Source of the DNA: Allopseudospirillum japonicum
Lineage (GTDB): Bacteria; Pseudomonadota; Gammaproteobacteria; Pseudomonadales; Halomonadaceae
NCBI RefSeq assembly: GCF_900108915.1
Contig: NZ_FNYH01000004.1
Location: 1-64,000, forward strand
Reading direction: 5' to 3'
Length of the DNA stretch: 64,000 nt
Of this stretch, positions 29,093 to 37,466 are shown piece by piece. Both the position numbers and the translations under genes were made by a program. How positions within the stretch are numbered: the first letter of the stretch is position 1; each line of letters opens with the position of its first letter. The notes under the pieces were generated by a model that was given only the letters and a program-made list of their open reading frames with translations, searched no databases and was not told the DNA's origin.

Positions 29093-29907
29093 GAGGATTC
29101 CCTTATATCAAGCCGTTGCCATGCTTGAATTTGTGCATGAATGGCTGCCGCTGTGGCTTGTGGGTATTGAAAAGGAAACATATGGTCGCCGGCAATTTGG
29201 CTCATACAAAATCCAGCCGCTTGGAATTGACGAAAACGTCTCGGAGTGACCACATCCGAATTCTGGCCTGCAATGACGGCGACAGGGCAGGCTAAGCGCT
29301 TGTGTGTCCCTTGTAAATGATCTGCCAAATGGCGAAAAATAGCTAATTCTACCTCAGGTTGAAAACGTAAGCGAATGCCGCCTTGTGGATTGGGTTGTGT
29401 CCCTGCTTGGATATAATCAGCCAGTGCTTGTGGGTGAAAATGTCGAAACAAAGCTTTCTTGTGTAAATGCTGATACATAGCTTCTGTGCTGGGCCAGACA
29501 GTACGCCGCCCTTGGGTTTTGGCAGCAGGTGTTAAACGATCAATCCAACCTAAACGCTTGGCTAATTTAATTAGATAAGCATCTATCCCCAGCATCAAGG
29601 GGGGATCAAGCAGAATAATGCCCTTAAATAGATGAGGCTGCTCCAGCATCGCCATATAAGTTAATACGCCGCCTAAAGAATGCCCCACGCCCCAAACCGC
29701 TTGGTGTTGTTTTTGATACAAGTGAGTGACTGAATCCAGCACCTCTTGGCATAAGCCCTGCCAATTAGGGGCAATTTGGGCTGGCTTTGCATGTCCTACT
29801 TGGTCAATCCAATGTAGCTGATAATCAGGTGCTAAATGAGTGAATAAGCTCTGGTAGCTTGCACCTGGAAAGCCGTTTGCGTGGGCAAAATGTAATGCAG
29901 GTGTCAT
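29089..29907 (-). CDS. Alpha/beta-fold hydrolase
   Basis: A 272-residue alpha/beta hydrolase, unlike its neighbour in sequence but of the same fold: HFAHANGFPGASY near the start, the nucleophile elbow GVGHSLGGVL and a final His in AGDHMFPFQ. The frame opens at 29949, but the ATG at 29907 has AAAAGGA at good distance. First gene of a likely three-gene operon with the next hydrolase and the nuclease lipoprotein. The substrate is unknown. Confidence 0.87.
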   Translation of the reverse strand: MTPALHFAHANGFPGASYQSLFTHLAPDYQLHWIDQVGHAKPAQIAPNWQGLCQEVLDSVTHLYQKQHQAVWGVGHSLGGVLTYMAMLEQPHLFKGIILLDPPLMLGIDAYLIKLAKRLGWIDRLTPAAKTQGRRTVWPSTEAMYQHLHKKALFRHFHPQALADYIQAGTQPNPQGGIRLRFQPEVELAIFRHLADHLQGTHKRLACPVAVIAGQNSDVVTPRRFRQFQAAGFCMSQIAGDHMFPFQYPQATAAAIHAQIQAWQRLDIRESS

Positions 29908-30100
29908 ATAAGGTCCTTTTGAAAAATAATGTGTCTTCGTTGCTATCAATTATCAAACGCTTGTTTTATATGCAAGGATAAAATTTTGTGACCGTATCGC
30001 CAAGACCGCTAAACCTTAGGGGTTTTTGGACGATAACCTTCTAATGTATTTCTTTCCTATGTTTACCGGTCACAGAGATGTTTCCCTAGGATAAGCCCTT

Positions 30101-30979
30101 ATGCTGAAAGTCTTGGTTGCCTCCGCCAATATTGACCTTAAGCCTTTAAGCGATCGTTTATGGGCACAGCAAATTGAACACAAAATTTTAAAAGATGCCC
30201 TTGGTGAACAAGTCATTTTTCTGATGCATGCGCAAGACGTACAGCGTACCCAGCCATTAATTCAGCGCTGGCAGGCGGAGCAGGATACGCGGGCATGGAC
30301 AGCAGCAGTCACAGATAGATCTCAAGCAAGGCCAACAGATCCTGCAGCAAGCATTGATTGGCGTAAAATTCCTGTAGTGTGGCTGTTTGTTTTACCCAGT
30401 TTGCTCGCTAGCTTTCTTGTCTTGCGCGGGTTTGAAGCTTGGATTATGCCGCAATTAAGCTTGGTGCCTGTATGGATTGAAGGTGGTCAAGTGTATTGGG
30501 CAAGCTTGGAAACCACTTTTATGCAAGGAGAAATTTGGCGTTTGCTGACGCCTATTTTTCTACATTTTAGCTGGATGCACTTAGTTTTTAATATGCTGTG
30601 GCTAGTGTATCTAGGCCGTAGTATCGAACATTTGCGTGGTCATGGTGCGTTGTTAAACTTGGTGTTAATTACTGGCGTTGGTGCCAATTTGGGGCAATTT
30701 TTGTGGGATGCTAGCCCTTTATTTGGCGGTATGTCAGGCGTAGTTTACGGTTTACTTGGTTATATTCTGGCTTGGACTGTTTTTGATCGGCAAAGCCATT
30801 TTGGTGTCCCTCGTGGCTTGGTTGTTTTTATGCTCGCTTGGTTACTGCTTGCTATGACACCTATCACCACTTGGCTAGGTTGGCAGATTGCTAACGCGGC
30901 CCATGTAGTTGGTTTATTACTTGGAGTGCTTGTGGGTGTCTTTTCTGTATGGAAAGCACGCTTATTAAAATCTTGTTAA
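30101..30979 (+). CDS. glpG: Rhomboid family intramembrane serine protease
   Basis: A GlpG-like rhomboid of 292 residues. A ~85-residue cytoplasmic N-terminal domain precedes about six membrane helices. The motif WRLLTPIFLHFSWMHLVFN is the family L1/helix 2 region, GGMSGVVYGLLGY carries the catalytic Ser in GMSG, and NAAHVVGLLLG carries the catalytic His. Rhomboids cut membrane proteins within or near the bilayer. Here the gene stands apart from any glp regulon, so the symbol reflects fold similarity to GlpG only. Confidence 0.87.
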   Translation: MLKVLVASANIDLKPLSDRLWAQQIEHKILKDALGEQVIFLMHAQDVQRTQPLIQRWQAEQDTRAWTAAVTDRSQARPTDPAASIDWRKIPVVWLFVLPSLLASFLVLRGFEAWIMPQLSLVPVWIEGGQVYWASLETTFMQGEIWRLLTPIFLHFSWMHLVFNMLWLVYLGRSIEHLRGHGALLNLVLITGVGANLGQFLWDASPLFGGMSGVVYGLLGYILAWTVFDRQSHFGVPRGLVVFMLAWLLLAMTPITTWLGWQIANAAHVVGLLLGVLVGVFSVWKARLLKSC

Positions 30980-31053
30980 TATATAGAAAATACGAACTTT
31001 ATCCGGCAACTTGGGTATCATAATCGAGCCTTTTTCTCGATGGAGACACGTAA

Positions 31054-31299
31054 ATGACTTTTGATCAAATGATTAACCACATGACGGCAGATATTTACCA
31101 CAACCTCAAGCGGGCGGTTGAGTTACGTAAATGGCCAGATGGACGCCGGTTGACCGAACAGCAAGTCGAACTCTGTATGGAAGCGGTTCTTAAGTATGAA
31201 ATTAGCCACCAAATTCCAGAGCAAGAGCGCGTGGGCTTTTTAGATCGTCGTAGCTGTAAAACAAACGAGCAGGCGGATACAATTCGCTGGGCGAATTAA
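31054..31299 (+). CDS. DUF1315 (YeaC-like) protein
   Basis: An 81-residue protein of the family of E. coli YeaC. The pattern MTADIYHNLKRAVELRKWPDG near the start and LTEQQVELCMEAV match that family. Its function is unknown. GGAGA precedes the ATG, and the EAL gene begins 18 bases after its stop, so the two may be co-transcribed. Confidence 0.85.
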   Translation: MTFDQMINHMTADIYHNLKRAVELRKWPDGRRLTEQQVELCMEAVLKYEISHQIPEQERVGFLDRRSCKTNEQADTIRWAN

Positions 31300-31317
31300 T
31301 CAAGGAGTTGTGCTTGT

Positions 31318-32088
31318 ATGTCTGCATCTGATGGATGTCAACGTTGCCGTAATGCCCCCGCGTTGGGGTTTGAATTTAGTATGGCGTTCCAGCCGATTAT
31401 CAACGTACATACACACGAAATATTCGCCTATGAGGCTTTAGTTCGTGGTACGCAAGGTGAAGGTGCAGGCTTTATTTTGGCGCAAGTGGATGAGGCAAAC
31501 CGTTATCAGTTTGACCAAGCGTGTCGCGTCAAAGCCATTGAGCTTGCATCGACCTTGGGGATGCAGGCTAAATTAAGTATTAACTTCTTACCCAATGCCG
31601 TGTATGAGCCTAAAGCCTGTATTCGTGCGACCTTGGCCGCTGCAGAAAAATACGCTTGGCCACTTGAGCGTCTTATTTTTGAAATTACTGAGGTAGAACA
31701 AGTTCGGGACCAAGGCCACCTCGCACGTATTGTGAATGAATATCGTAAGATTGGCCTAGGTACCGCTATTGATGATTTTGGTTCTGGGTATGCAGGACTG
31801 AATTTATTGGCAGATTTTCAGCCTGATTTATTAAAGCTAGATATGCAGCTGATTCGTGGTCTTCATCAAGACTCGGTGCGTCATTTATTAGTGCAGCACC
31901 TGGTCGAAATTGGGCGTGCTTTGGGTTGCCAAATTCTTGCTGAGGGAATTGAAACGCTAGCAGAAGCGCGTGCTTTGTATCAGTTAGGCATCCATCTGCA
32001 TCAGGGATATTGGTATGCCAGACCTGCCTTTGAAACCTTACCTGAAATTGATCCGCACGCGTGCAAACAAGTACAAGCAGTATCATAA
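31318..32088 (+). CDS. Stand-alone EAL-domain cyclic-di-GMP phosphodiesterase
   Basis: A 256-residue protein that is almost entirely an EAL domain. It has EALVRG, NFLPN, FEITE, IDDFGSGYAGL, KLDMQL and LAEGIET, so the metal and substrate residues appear complete and c-di-GMP hydrolysis is likely. The first residues hold a CxxC pair (C7, C10) that may bind metal or sense redox. No membrane segment or signal is seen. It follows the DUF1315 gene by 18 bases. Confidence 0.9.
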   Translation: MSASDGCQRCRNAPALGFEFSMAFQPIINVHTHEIFAYEALVRGTQGEGAGFILAQVDEANRYQFDQACRVKAIELASTLGMQAKLSINFLPNAVYEPKACIRATLAAAEKYAWPLERLIFEITEVEQVRDQGHLARIVNEYRKIGLGTAIDDFGSGYAGLNLLADFQPDLLKLDMQLIRGLHQDSVRHLLVQHLVEIGRALGCQILAEGIETLAEARALYQLGIHLHQGYWYARPAFETLPEIDPHACKQVQAVS

Positions 32089-32121
32089 ATACCAGCGGAA
32101 CCGAGATTCCGCTGTGCCATC

Positions 32122-33339
32122 TTAGGCAACGGCATGTGCAACAAAACGTTCGCCTGCTAGAGAAAGTAATTCGTGCTCGCATTCACGAATGGCTAAGCCT
32201 GCTGCAGTTAAATCACCTTGTTGATCGGCTAGCGTCCATACCCGCATTTGAAAATGCTCACCCTGTGCATTTTTTGGCATAGGGTGATAAGCCTGGTAAA
32301 CACAAGGTTGATTGGCATAAGCACCTTCTGAGGCAAGGATCTGCTCGCCCTGTGCATTATAAAAACGGATATTATTGCTCATGCGTCCAAACCAGGGCTT
32401 AGCGACATAGGCTTGCCCTTGGAAATCCGCGACGTCCAAGCTGGTTTTAGGGAATAAATCCGTGCGATGACCAAACTTCTGGTACACATAAGCTAGCAAG
32501 GCTTTATTGGCACTGAGAAGTTTATAAGCCGGTTCAATAAGCCAATGGCGTTGCGGATCTAGCTTACTGAAGTAAGACGTATCCACTAGCTCCTCCCAAG
32601 GTTTGAGGAGAAATAAGGTATCGACTCTAGCTTGTGGATCTTGGATAAAAAACTCGCGGCTATCGCTACGATAACCCACCTCATCAATAGATGAAAAATC
32701 GACAAATTGTCCGTAAGGCGGTACTAAAGCTTCTTGCGCAACACCGGCTAGAAGCTCATAGGTTAAATAATCTTCTAATGCAGGATCGCAAGCAAAGCCC
32801 ACACGGCGTCCGCGTAATTGCGCGCGCATACTTTGCAGCAATTGCGGCCAAATTTCATTGTATTGTTGGCAAGGCCCTAAATGCGCTTGCAAGCCGGGTT
32901 GATAGTGATTAAATAAGGCATCTTGCAAGATACAAGACTCAAACAGCATCACAGGCGTATTGCCGTTATATTCATAAATTTTGGCTGCTTGGCCATCAAA
33001 AGCGATATCAAAAGCACCATAAAAACAAGGCTGTTGATAGCGCCAACTCGCACGAATGAGTTCAATCAATTTAGGGTGTGTTATGCCCATGTTTTTGAGG
33101 GTAGCTTCATCTTCTATGACTTCTGCTAAGGTGGCAAAAATCATCTCTAAAGCTTGGTTCGCACTGGCATATAAATAGTCAGCTTCTGCTTGGCTGAGGT
33201 GGTAAAAGCGTGTTTTTGCAGTTTCGTGGGCAGCAAAATGGGTTTTCAGGCTTGCATGATCAAAAAATTGACCTGCATAGGTTTGTTGTTTAAGAAAATT
33301 GGCTAAATCAAAGGTATTGGGAAAGTGCAGTATTTGCAT
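32122..33339 (-). CDS. Glutathionylspermidine synthase-like ATP-grasp protein (YgiC/YjfC type)
   Basis: A 405-residue ATP-grasp enzyme of the C-terminal glutathionylspermidine synthase family. YEYNGNTPVMLFES is a family hallmark, KPWEELVD and YVAKPWFGRMSNNI are nucleotide and metal binding regions. Unlike E. coli Gss there is no amidase domain, so it fits YgiC/YjfC, whose ligase substrate is not established. It starts three bases after the stop of a serine-rich protein gene, which recalls the E. coli ygiB-ygiC pair. Confidence 0.9.
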   Translation of the reverse strand: MQILHFPNTFDLANFLKQQTYAGQFFDHASLKTHFAAHETAKTRFYHLSQAEADYLYASANQALEMIFATLAEVIEDEATLKNMGITHPKLIELIRASWRYQQPCFYGAFDIAFDGQAAKIYEYNGNTPVMLFESCILQDALFNHYQPGLQAHLGPCQQYNEIWPQLLQSMRAQLRGRRVGFACDPALEDYLTYELLAGVAQEALVPPYGQFVDFSSIDEVGYRSDSREFFIQDPQARVDTLFLLKPWEELVDTSYFSKLDPQRHWLIEPAYKLLSANKALLAYVYQKFGHRTDLFPKTSLDVADFQGQAYVAKPWFGRMSNNIRFYNAQGEQILASEGAYANQPCVYQAYHPMPKNAQGEHFQMRVWTLADQQGDLTAAGLAIRECEHELLSLAGERFVAHAVA

Positions 33340-33342
33340 AAA

Positions 33343-33927
33343 CTAGCTTCCAAAGCTGCCGGAATAGGAGCTTGAGCGTGATGAACTTGAGGAACTAAAA
33401 CCGCCTTTGCTACTACTGGAAACGCTACTGGTATTATTAGACAAATTGCCTGTGCTCACGCGTGAGCTGGTGGAACTTGTCGAGGAGGCATTATTGGTAT
33501 AGGGCGTACGTTGTTTGGCTTGATAACGGGTTTCTAAATCAGCACGTAATTGCGCTTTTTGTGCTGCACTACCGAGCATATAAGCGGCGGCAAGTGCCAT
33601 ACCGCCAGCTAATAGCCAAGGCATAGCAGAAGTATCTGTGACTTCTTGGTTATCCCCACGCTCAATAATTAAACGTTCATCTTGCATATAAACAGCGGTG
33701 ATGCTGGGGTCATCCTGCATTAATTGGCTACGTAACTCACCTAGACCATCATTTTGTAAATCTTCTGTTGCCTCAAGGATTTGGGAATTTTCGGCTTGTT
33801 CTGGTTGAGGGAAAGACTCTGGTAAAGGGGGGAGGGGTTGGGATTCTGTACGTGGATCATCCATTAAATACATGACCACAGCCGCAGTGCCGAAACCTAT
33901 TAGCATACCTTTGGTGAGGGTTTTCAT
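33343..33927 (-). CDS. Membrane-anchored protein with serine-rich tail, partner of the YgiC-like enzyme
   Basis: A 194-residue protein with an N-terminal hydrophobic segment (about 5-21), an acidic middle, a second hydrophobic segment (about 103-120, MPWLLAGGMALAAAYMLG) and a C-terminal ~50 residues composed mostly of Ser, Gly and Thr, ending SYSGSFGS. I find no named domain. Its layout and its place directly before a YgiC-like gene resemble YgiB/YjfM (DUF1190) proteins, but it lacks their cysteine-rich start, so the link is by context only. AAGGAT lies upstream of the ATG. Confidence 0.7.
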   Translation of the reverse strand: MKTLTKGMLIGFGTAAVVMYLMDDPRTESQPLPPLPESFPQPEQAENSQILEATEDLQNDGLGELRSQLMQDDPSITAVYMQDERLIIERGDNQEVTDTSAMPWLLAGGMALAAAYMLGSAAQKAQLRADLETRYQAKQRTPYTNNASSTSSTSSRVSTGNLSNNTSSVSSSSKGGFSSSSSSRSSSYSGSFGS

Positions 33928-34019
33928 GGGGGCAAAGATCCTTACAGAAAGCTTGTCAATAAGTAGATTTTCTTCAAGTTAAACACCCAAGCCCATTTTT
34001 TCAACCTAAATTACCAGCA

Positions 34020-35243
34020 TCAATATGATCTTTGATGCGCTTGCGGTAATTTGAAGGAAAACCACCAAGCGAACATTAACATCACCACAGAAGCCCATAA
34101 ACAAGCCTGCAAACCTGCGCTGGCCTGTCCACCTAATTGAAACATCCACCCAGATAATAAAGTGCCTAATAAGCGTCCTAACGCATTGGCCATATAATAA
34201 AAGCCAATATCTAAGGAAACGCCATCCTCGTTAGCATAACGCACAACGAAGTAGCTATGCAGGGAAGAATTGACTGCAAATACGGCACCGAAAATCAGCA
34301 AACCCCCGATGAGGATTTCTTCTGTATAGGCAGTTAGCTCTAACCCCAAAGCCATAAGTGCAGGAATTACAGTTAATACGCTAACCCAAAAAACAGCGGA
34401 ATGTTGAGTATTGTGTGCATCACGGGTGATTTTGGGGGCTAAAGCCTGCACCAGGCCATAGGCGATGATCCATAAGGCTAAAAAGCTGCCTGTTTGGCTT
34501 GGGTTCCAGCCGAGGCTTTGGGATAAAAACACAGGTAAGGCCACGACAAACCAAACATCACGGGCACCAAATAAAAATAAGCGTGCTGCTGAGAGTAAGT
34601 TAATCGCTGGGCTTTTAGAAAAGATGTCACGGAATTTGGGCTTATATTTGGCTTTGCCTAAATTTTGTTTCAGTCGTGCCAAACTCAACAGCCAGATGAA
34701 AGTTAACATCAAGGCCATTAAGGCAAGAGCACCTGTAAACCCCAAGGTCATTAATAAAAAACCACCCATGAAAAAGCCGACGCCTTTCAAGGTGTTTTTC
34801 GAACCCGTGAGCAAGGCAACCCATTGGTATAAGGTGCCTTGTGCGTGGGCAGGTACCAAGGATTTGATCGCGCTTTTAGCACTCATTTTATTTAAATCTT
34901 TGGCAATGCCTGACAGTGCCTGTGCCGCCATCACCCAAGGGACACTCAGCCAGCTTGCAGGTACGAGAAGTAAGGCTAAGGCAAGAATTTGCAACGCTAA
35001 GCCGATATTCATGGTGCGATTTAAGCCCCAATGCGCACCTAGCCAGCCTCCTACTAGGTTAGTGATCACACCAAAAATTTCATAAAACAGAAATAGCAAA
35101 GCAATGTCTAGTGGCGAGTACCCCAAGCTGTGAAAATGCAGCACTACCAGCATCCGTAAGGCACCATCAGTGAGGGTAAAGGCCCAATAATTGCCCGTGA
35201 TCACTAAATATTGGCGGATTTCAGGAGAAAGCTGGCTCAGCAT
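34020..35243 (-). CDS. arsJ: Organoarsenical efflux MFS transporter ArsJ
   Basis: A 407-residue major-facilitator protein with about twelve membrane helices. The start (ITGNYWAFTLTDGALRMLVVLHFHSLGYSP) and SGIAKDLNKMSAKSAIK are characteristic of ArsJ. ArsJ exports 1-arseno-3-phosphoglycerate, which the partner GAPDH makes from arsenate and glyceraldehyde-3-phosphate; the product decays outside and so arsenate leaves the cell. Its ATG directly follows the GAPDH stop (TAAATG), so the pair is translationally coupled. Last gene of the arsenic operon. Confidence 0.93.
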   Translation of the reverse strand: MLSQLSPEIRQYLVITGNYWAFTLTDGALRMLVVLHFHSLGYSPLDIALLFLFYEIFGVITNLVGGWLGAHWGLNRTMNIGLALQILALALLLVPASWLSVPWVMAAQALSGIAKDLNKMSAKSAIKSLVPAHAQGTLYQWVALLTGSKNTLKGVGFFMGGFLLMTLGFTGALALMALMLTFIWLLSLARLKQNLGKAKYKPKFRDIFSKSPAINLLSAARLFLFGARDVWFVVALPVFLSQSLGWNPSQTGSFLALWIIAYGLVQALAPKITRDAHNTQHSAVFWVSVLTVIPALMALGLELTAYTEEILIGGLLIFGAVFAVNSSLHSYFVVRYANEDGVSLDIGFYYMANALGRLLGTLLSGWMFQLGGQASAGLQACLWASVVMLMFAWWFSFKLPQAHQRSY

Positions 35244-36245
35244 TTAGGTGCGTCCTATTTTGAGGGCAAGTTCCGCAGTCCGGTTGGCATAGCCCCATTC
35301 GTTATCGTACCAGGCATAAATTTTCACTTGAGTACCATTGACGACCAGGGTTGATAGGGCGTCGATAATGCTGGAACGCGGATCGGTTTTATAGTCAATC
35401 GACACGAGCGGGCGTTCTTCGTACCCTAAAATGCCTTGTAACTCACCTTCCGCAGCGGCCTTAAGTAGGGCATTGACTTCCTTTGCGCTGGTAGCGCGTT
35501 GTACTTCAAAAACACAATCTGTGATGGAAGCATTCGCTAATGGAACTCGAATGGCATGGCCATTGAGCTTGCCTGTGAGCTCAGGAAAAATTTGTGCAAT
35601 CGCCGTGGCCGAACCTGTCGTGGTAGGAATTAAGCTCATACCGCAAGCACGTGCGCGGCGTAAATCTTTATGGGGTGCATCCAAAATGGTTTGGGTGTTG
35701 GTGATATCGTGAATTGTCGTGATGGTGCCATGATGAATCCCTAAGTGGGTTTGGATCACCTTGACGATAGGTGCTAAACAATTCGTGGTACAGGAAGCGG
35801 CAGTGACAATTCTGTGTTGTTGCGGATCATACAAATGATCATTGACACCAAGGACAATATTCAACACACCAGCTTCTTTGATGGGCGCTGTGACTAAGAC
35901 GCGCTTTACACCCTGGTCTAGATAGGTTTGTAATACGGCCTGGTTTTTCAGTTTGCCAGAGGCTTCAATGACCAGATCACAAGCTGACCAATCCGTTTCT
36001 GCTAGGTGTTGGTTCGCAGTGACAGTGATGGGGTGTCCTGCAATCAGTATGTGAGAGCCTTCGGCCTTAGCCTCGTGATGCCAACGTCCATGCACAGAAT
36101 CAAAATTGAGTAAGTGGGCTAAAGTAGCGGCATCTCCCGCTGGATCATTGATGTGCACTAGGTGAATGTCTGCTTGGTCATACAGGGCACGTAAGGTTAA
36201 ACGCCCCATGCGTCCAAATCCATTAATCCCAACTTTGATGGTCAT
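35244..36245 (-). CDS. ArsJ-associated glyceraldehyde-3-phosphate dehydrogenase
   Basis: A 333-residue GAPDH with NAD-binding [13 protein letters not shown], the catalytic Cys in [11 protein letters not shown] and the C-terminal [11 protein letters not shown]. Its place between an ArsC-ArsR gene and arsJ marks it as the dedicated GAPDH that forms 1-arseno-3-phosphoglycerate. The frame is open upstream to 36416, but the ATG at 36245 has AAGGAG and matches the family start. The upstream part of that frame runs across a broken acr3 gene and is not coding. Confidence 0.92.
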   Translation of the reverse strand: MTIKVGINGFGRMGRLTLRALYDQADIHLVHINDPAGDAATLAHLLNFDSVHGRWHHEAKAEGSHILIAGHPITVTANQHLAETDWSACDLVIEASGKLKNQAVLQTYLDQGVKRVLVTAPIKEAGVLNIVLGVNDHLYDPQQHRIVTAASCTTNCLAPIVKVIQTHLGIHHGTITTIHDITNTQTILDAPHKDLRRARACGMSLIPTTTGSATAIAQIFPELTGKLNGHAIRVPLANASITDCVFEVQRATSAKEVNALLKAAAEGELQGILGYEERPLVSIDYKTDPRSSIIDALSTLVVNGTQVKIYAWYDNEWGYANRTAELALKIGRT

Positions 36246-36295
36246 TTTAGGCTCCTTTGATCGCAATGTTTGAGAGCAGAGTATGTATGGATTAA

Positions 36296-36447
36296 CTAGT
36301 GATTGGGGAACCCGTCTTGTGTGTGTTTGGCTAAGGCGACTAATGAGAGCATCACAGGAACCTCCACCAAAACACCAACCACAGTCGCTAAGGCCGCGCC
36401 TGCATGGAAAGCACATGGTGTGTCAGATAGCGCTCAAAGATCCCCAT
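36296..36447 (-). pseudogene. acr3: acr3 arsenite efflux pump, internally deleted remnant
   Basis: The gap between the ArsC-ArsR gene and GAPDH holds both ends of an ACR3-type arsenite permease. An ATG at 36447 opens MGIFERYLT, the usual ACR3 N-terminus, and then drops out of frame. Shortly after, another frame reads [20 protein letters not shown] and stops at TAG (36296-36298), which is the ACR3 C-terminal helix. The remnant is 152 bases where the gene is normally ~1050, so about 900 bases are missing and the join is out of frame. A functional pump cannot be made. Confidence 0.82.
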
Positions 36448-36466
36448 ATTGCATTCCTTAAACAGA

Positions 36467-37222
36467 TCAACACTTCGAAGGGCGATTGTGCATTGCTTGT
36501 AAACGTGCGCAAGCTTGGGTGAGTAAAGCAGGGTTATGTTGGCGTGTTTGCTGTAATACCTCCCGCATCCAGTCATTTAATAGCGGGTGTAAACGATAGA
36601 AGACCCACTGACCTTGACGACGATCTAATAATAAGCCGGCTTTACGTAACTGACTTAAATGACGAGAAATTTTGGGCTGCAACTGGTCTAATGCTTCCAT
36701 TAGTTCACATACACATAACTCACCTTCTTGCTCAATCAGTAATAGGCTCAATAGGCGGGTTTCATCGGCTAACAGCTTATAAAAATCAACGGCTTGTAGT
36801 GGTTTTATTGCTGAATCTACGCTTTTTTCATTCACCATAATAAACAAGCGAATGCGGTCACTTATTTCTTGCAAGATGCGTGCGAAAGCTTTGGGATCTG
36901 TACTAGTTTTAGGGTCAGGAAAATCCCATGCCATGGTGACGCCTGTATGAGGCCAATAACGGCAGTCTTGATGGGCTTTCTCGCAGAGGCTAATCACATA
37001 ATCAAAATGCTGATCTTGGTAATCCTTAACGTTTTTTGCATATGAATCTTGCGCAGGTAAACCAAAGGCTTGGATTGCCGCTAAGCTTCTTGGATCCACC
37101 GGCTCAGGTTCAGTACCTGCGCTATGCACTTCAAACTGGTCACCCGCATAATGCCTTAATAAAGCTTCAGCCATGATGGAACGTGCGGAATTTGCCGAAC
37201 ACAAAAAAAGTACGCGTTTCAC
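36467..37222 (-). CDS. ArsC-ArsR fusion: arsenate reductase and arsenite-responsive repressor
   Basis: A 251-residue two-domain protein. Residues 1-~135 form a low-molecular-weight-phosphatase arsenate reductase of the thioredoxin-linked type: the CX5R loop is C8-R14 and C80 and C87 have the spacing of the Bacillus-type Cys triad. Residues ~140-240 form an ArsR winged-helix domain with the As(III) site ELCVCEL (C170, C172) and recognition helix KISRHLSQLRKAG. One protein thus reduces arsenate and senses arsenite. It is the first gene of the arsenic operon and probably represses it. Confidence 0.92.
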   Translation of the reverse strand: MKRVLFLCSANSARSIMAEALLRHYAGDQFEVHSAGTEPEPVDPRSLAAIQAFGLPAQDSYAKNVKDYQDQHFDYVISLCEKAHQDCRYWPHTGVTMAWDFPDPKTSTDPKAFARILQEISDRIRLFIMVNEKSVDSAIKPLQAVDFYKLLADETRLLSLLLIEQEGELCVCELMEALDQLQPKISRHLSQLRKAGLLLDRRQGQWVFYRLHPLLNDWMREVLQQTRQHNPALLTQACARLQAMHNRPSKC

Positions 37223-37258
37223 AAGGAAAACCCTCTTGCTACATTCTTCAAAGAAGAT

Positions 37259-37287
37259 AATTTAAAATTCAGATATTCACAATGCAA
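37259..37287 (-). promoter_or_regulatory. Candidate arsenic operon promoter with possible ArsR operator
   Basis: On the minus strand TTGCAT (37282-37287) and TAAATT (37259-37264) are 17 bases apart. The spacer contains two TGAAT units three bases apart, a plausible ArsR contact site. Both hexamers are weak. Confidence 0.35.
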
Positions 37288-37357
37288 GCCATTCGATTTA
37301 ACAAATATTTAATTTTTGTCATATAAGGCCTGCTTCTTTAAGTGAAGCATGCGAAAA

Positions 37358-37385
37358 TTGACCTTGTTAGAAAGGGACGTAAACT
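37358..37385 (+). promoter_or_regulatory. Candidate promoter for flgN
   Basis: TTGACC (37358-37363) and TAAACT (37380-37385) are 16 bases apart, a fair sigma70 promoter. A short hairpin GTCTT/AAGAC with six T follows at 37398-37417. No sigma28 box was found. Confidence 0.4.
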
Positions 37386-37466
37386 GCTATCAGGCGTGTC
37401 TTATCAAGACGTTTTTTGGTGTGAGATCTCAGCAAACGTATTTGGCAACCTTGAAAGGTGAAAGCG

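Noticed and set aside
36388-36576. 62-residue open frame on the minus strand
   Set aside because: It is the 5' end of the broken acr3 read through from the ArsC-ArsR gene end; it is described as part of the pseudogene instead.
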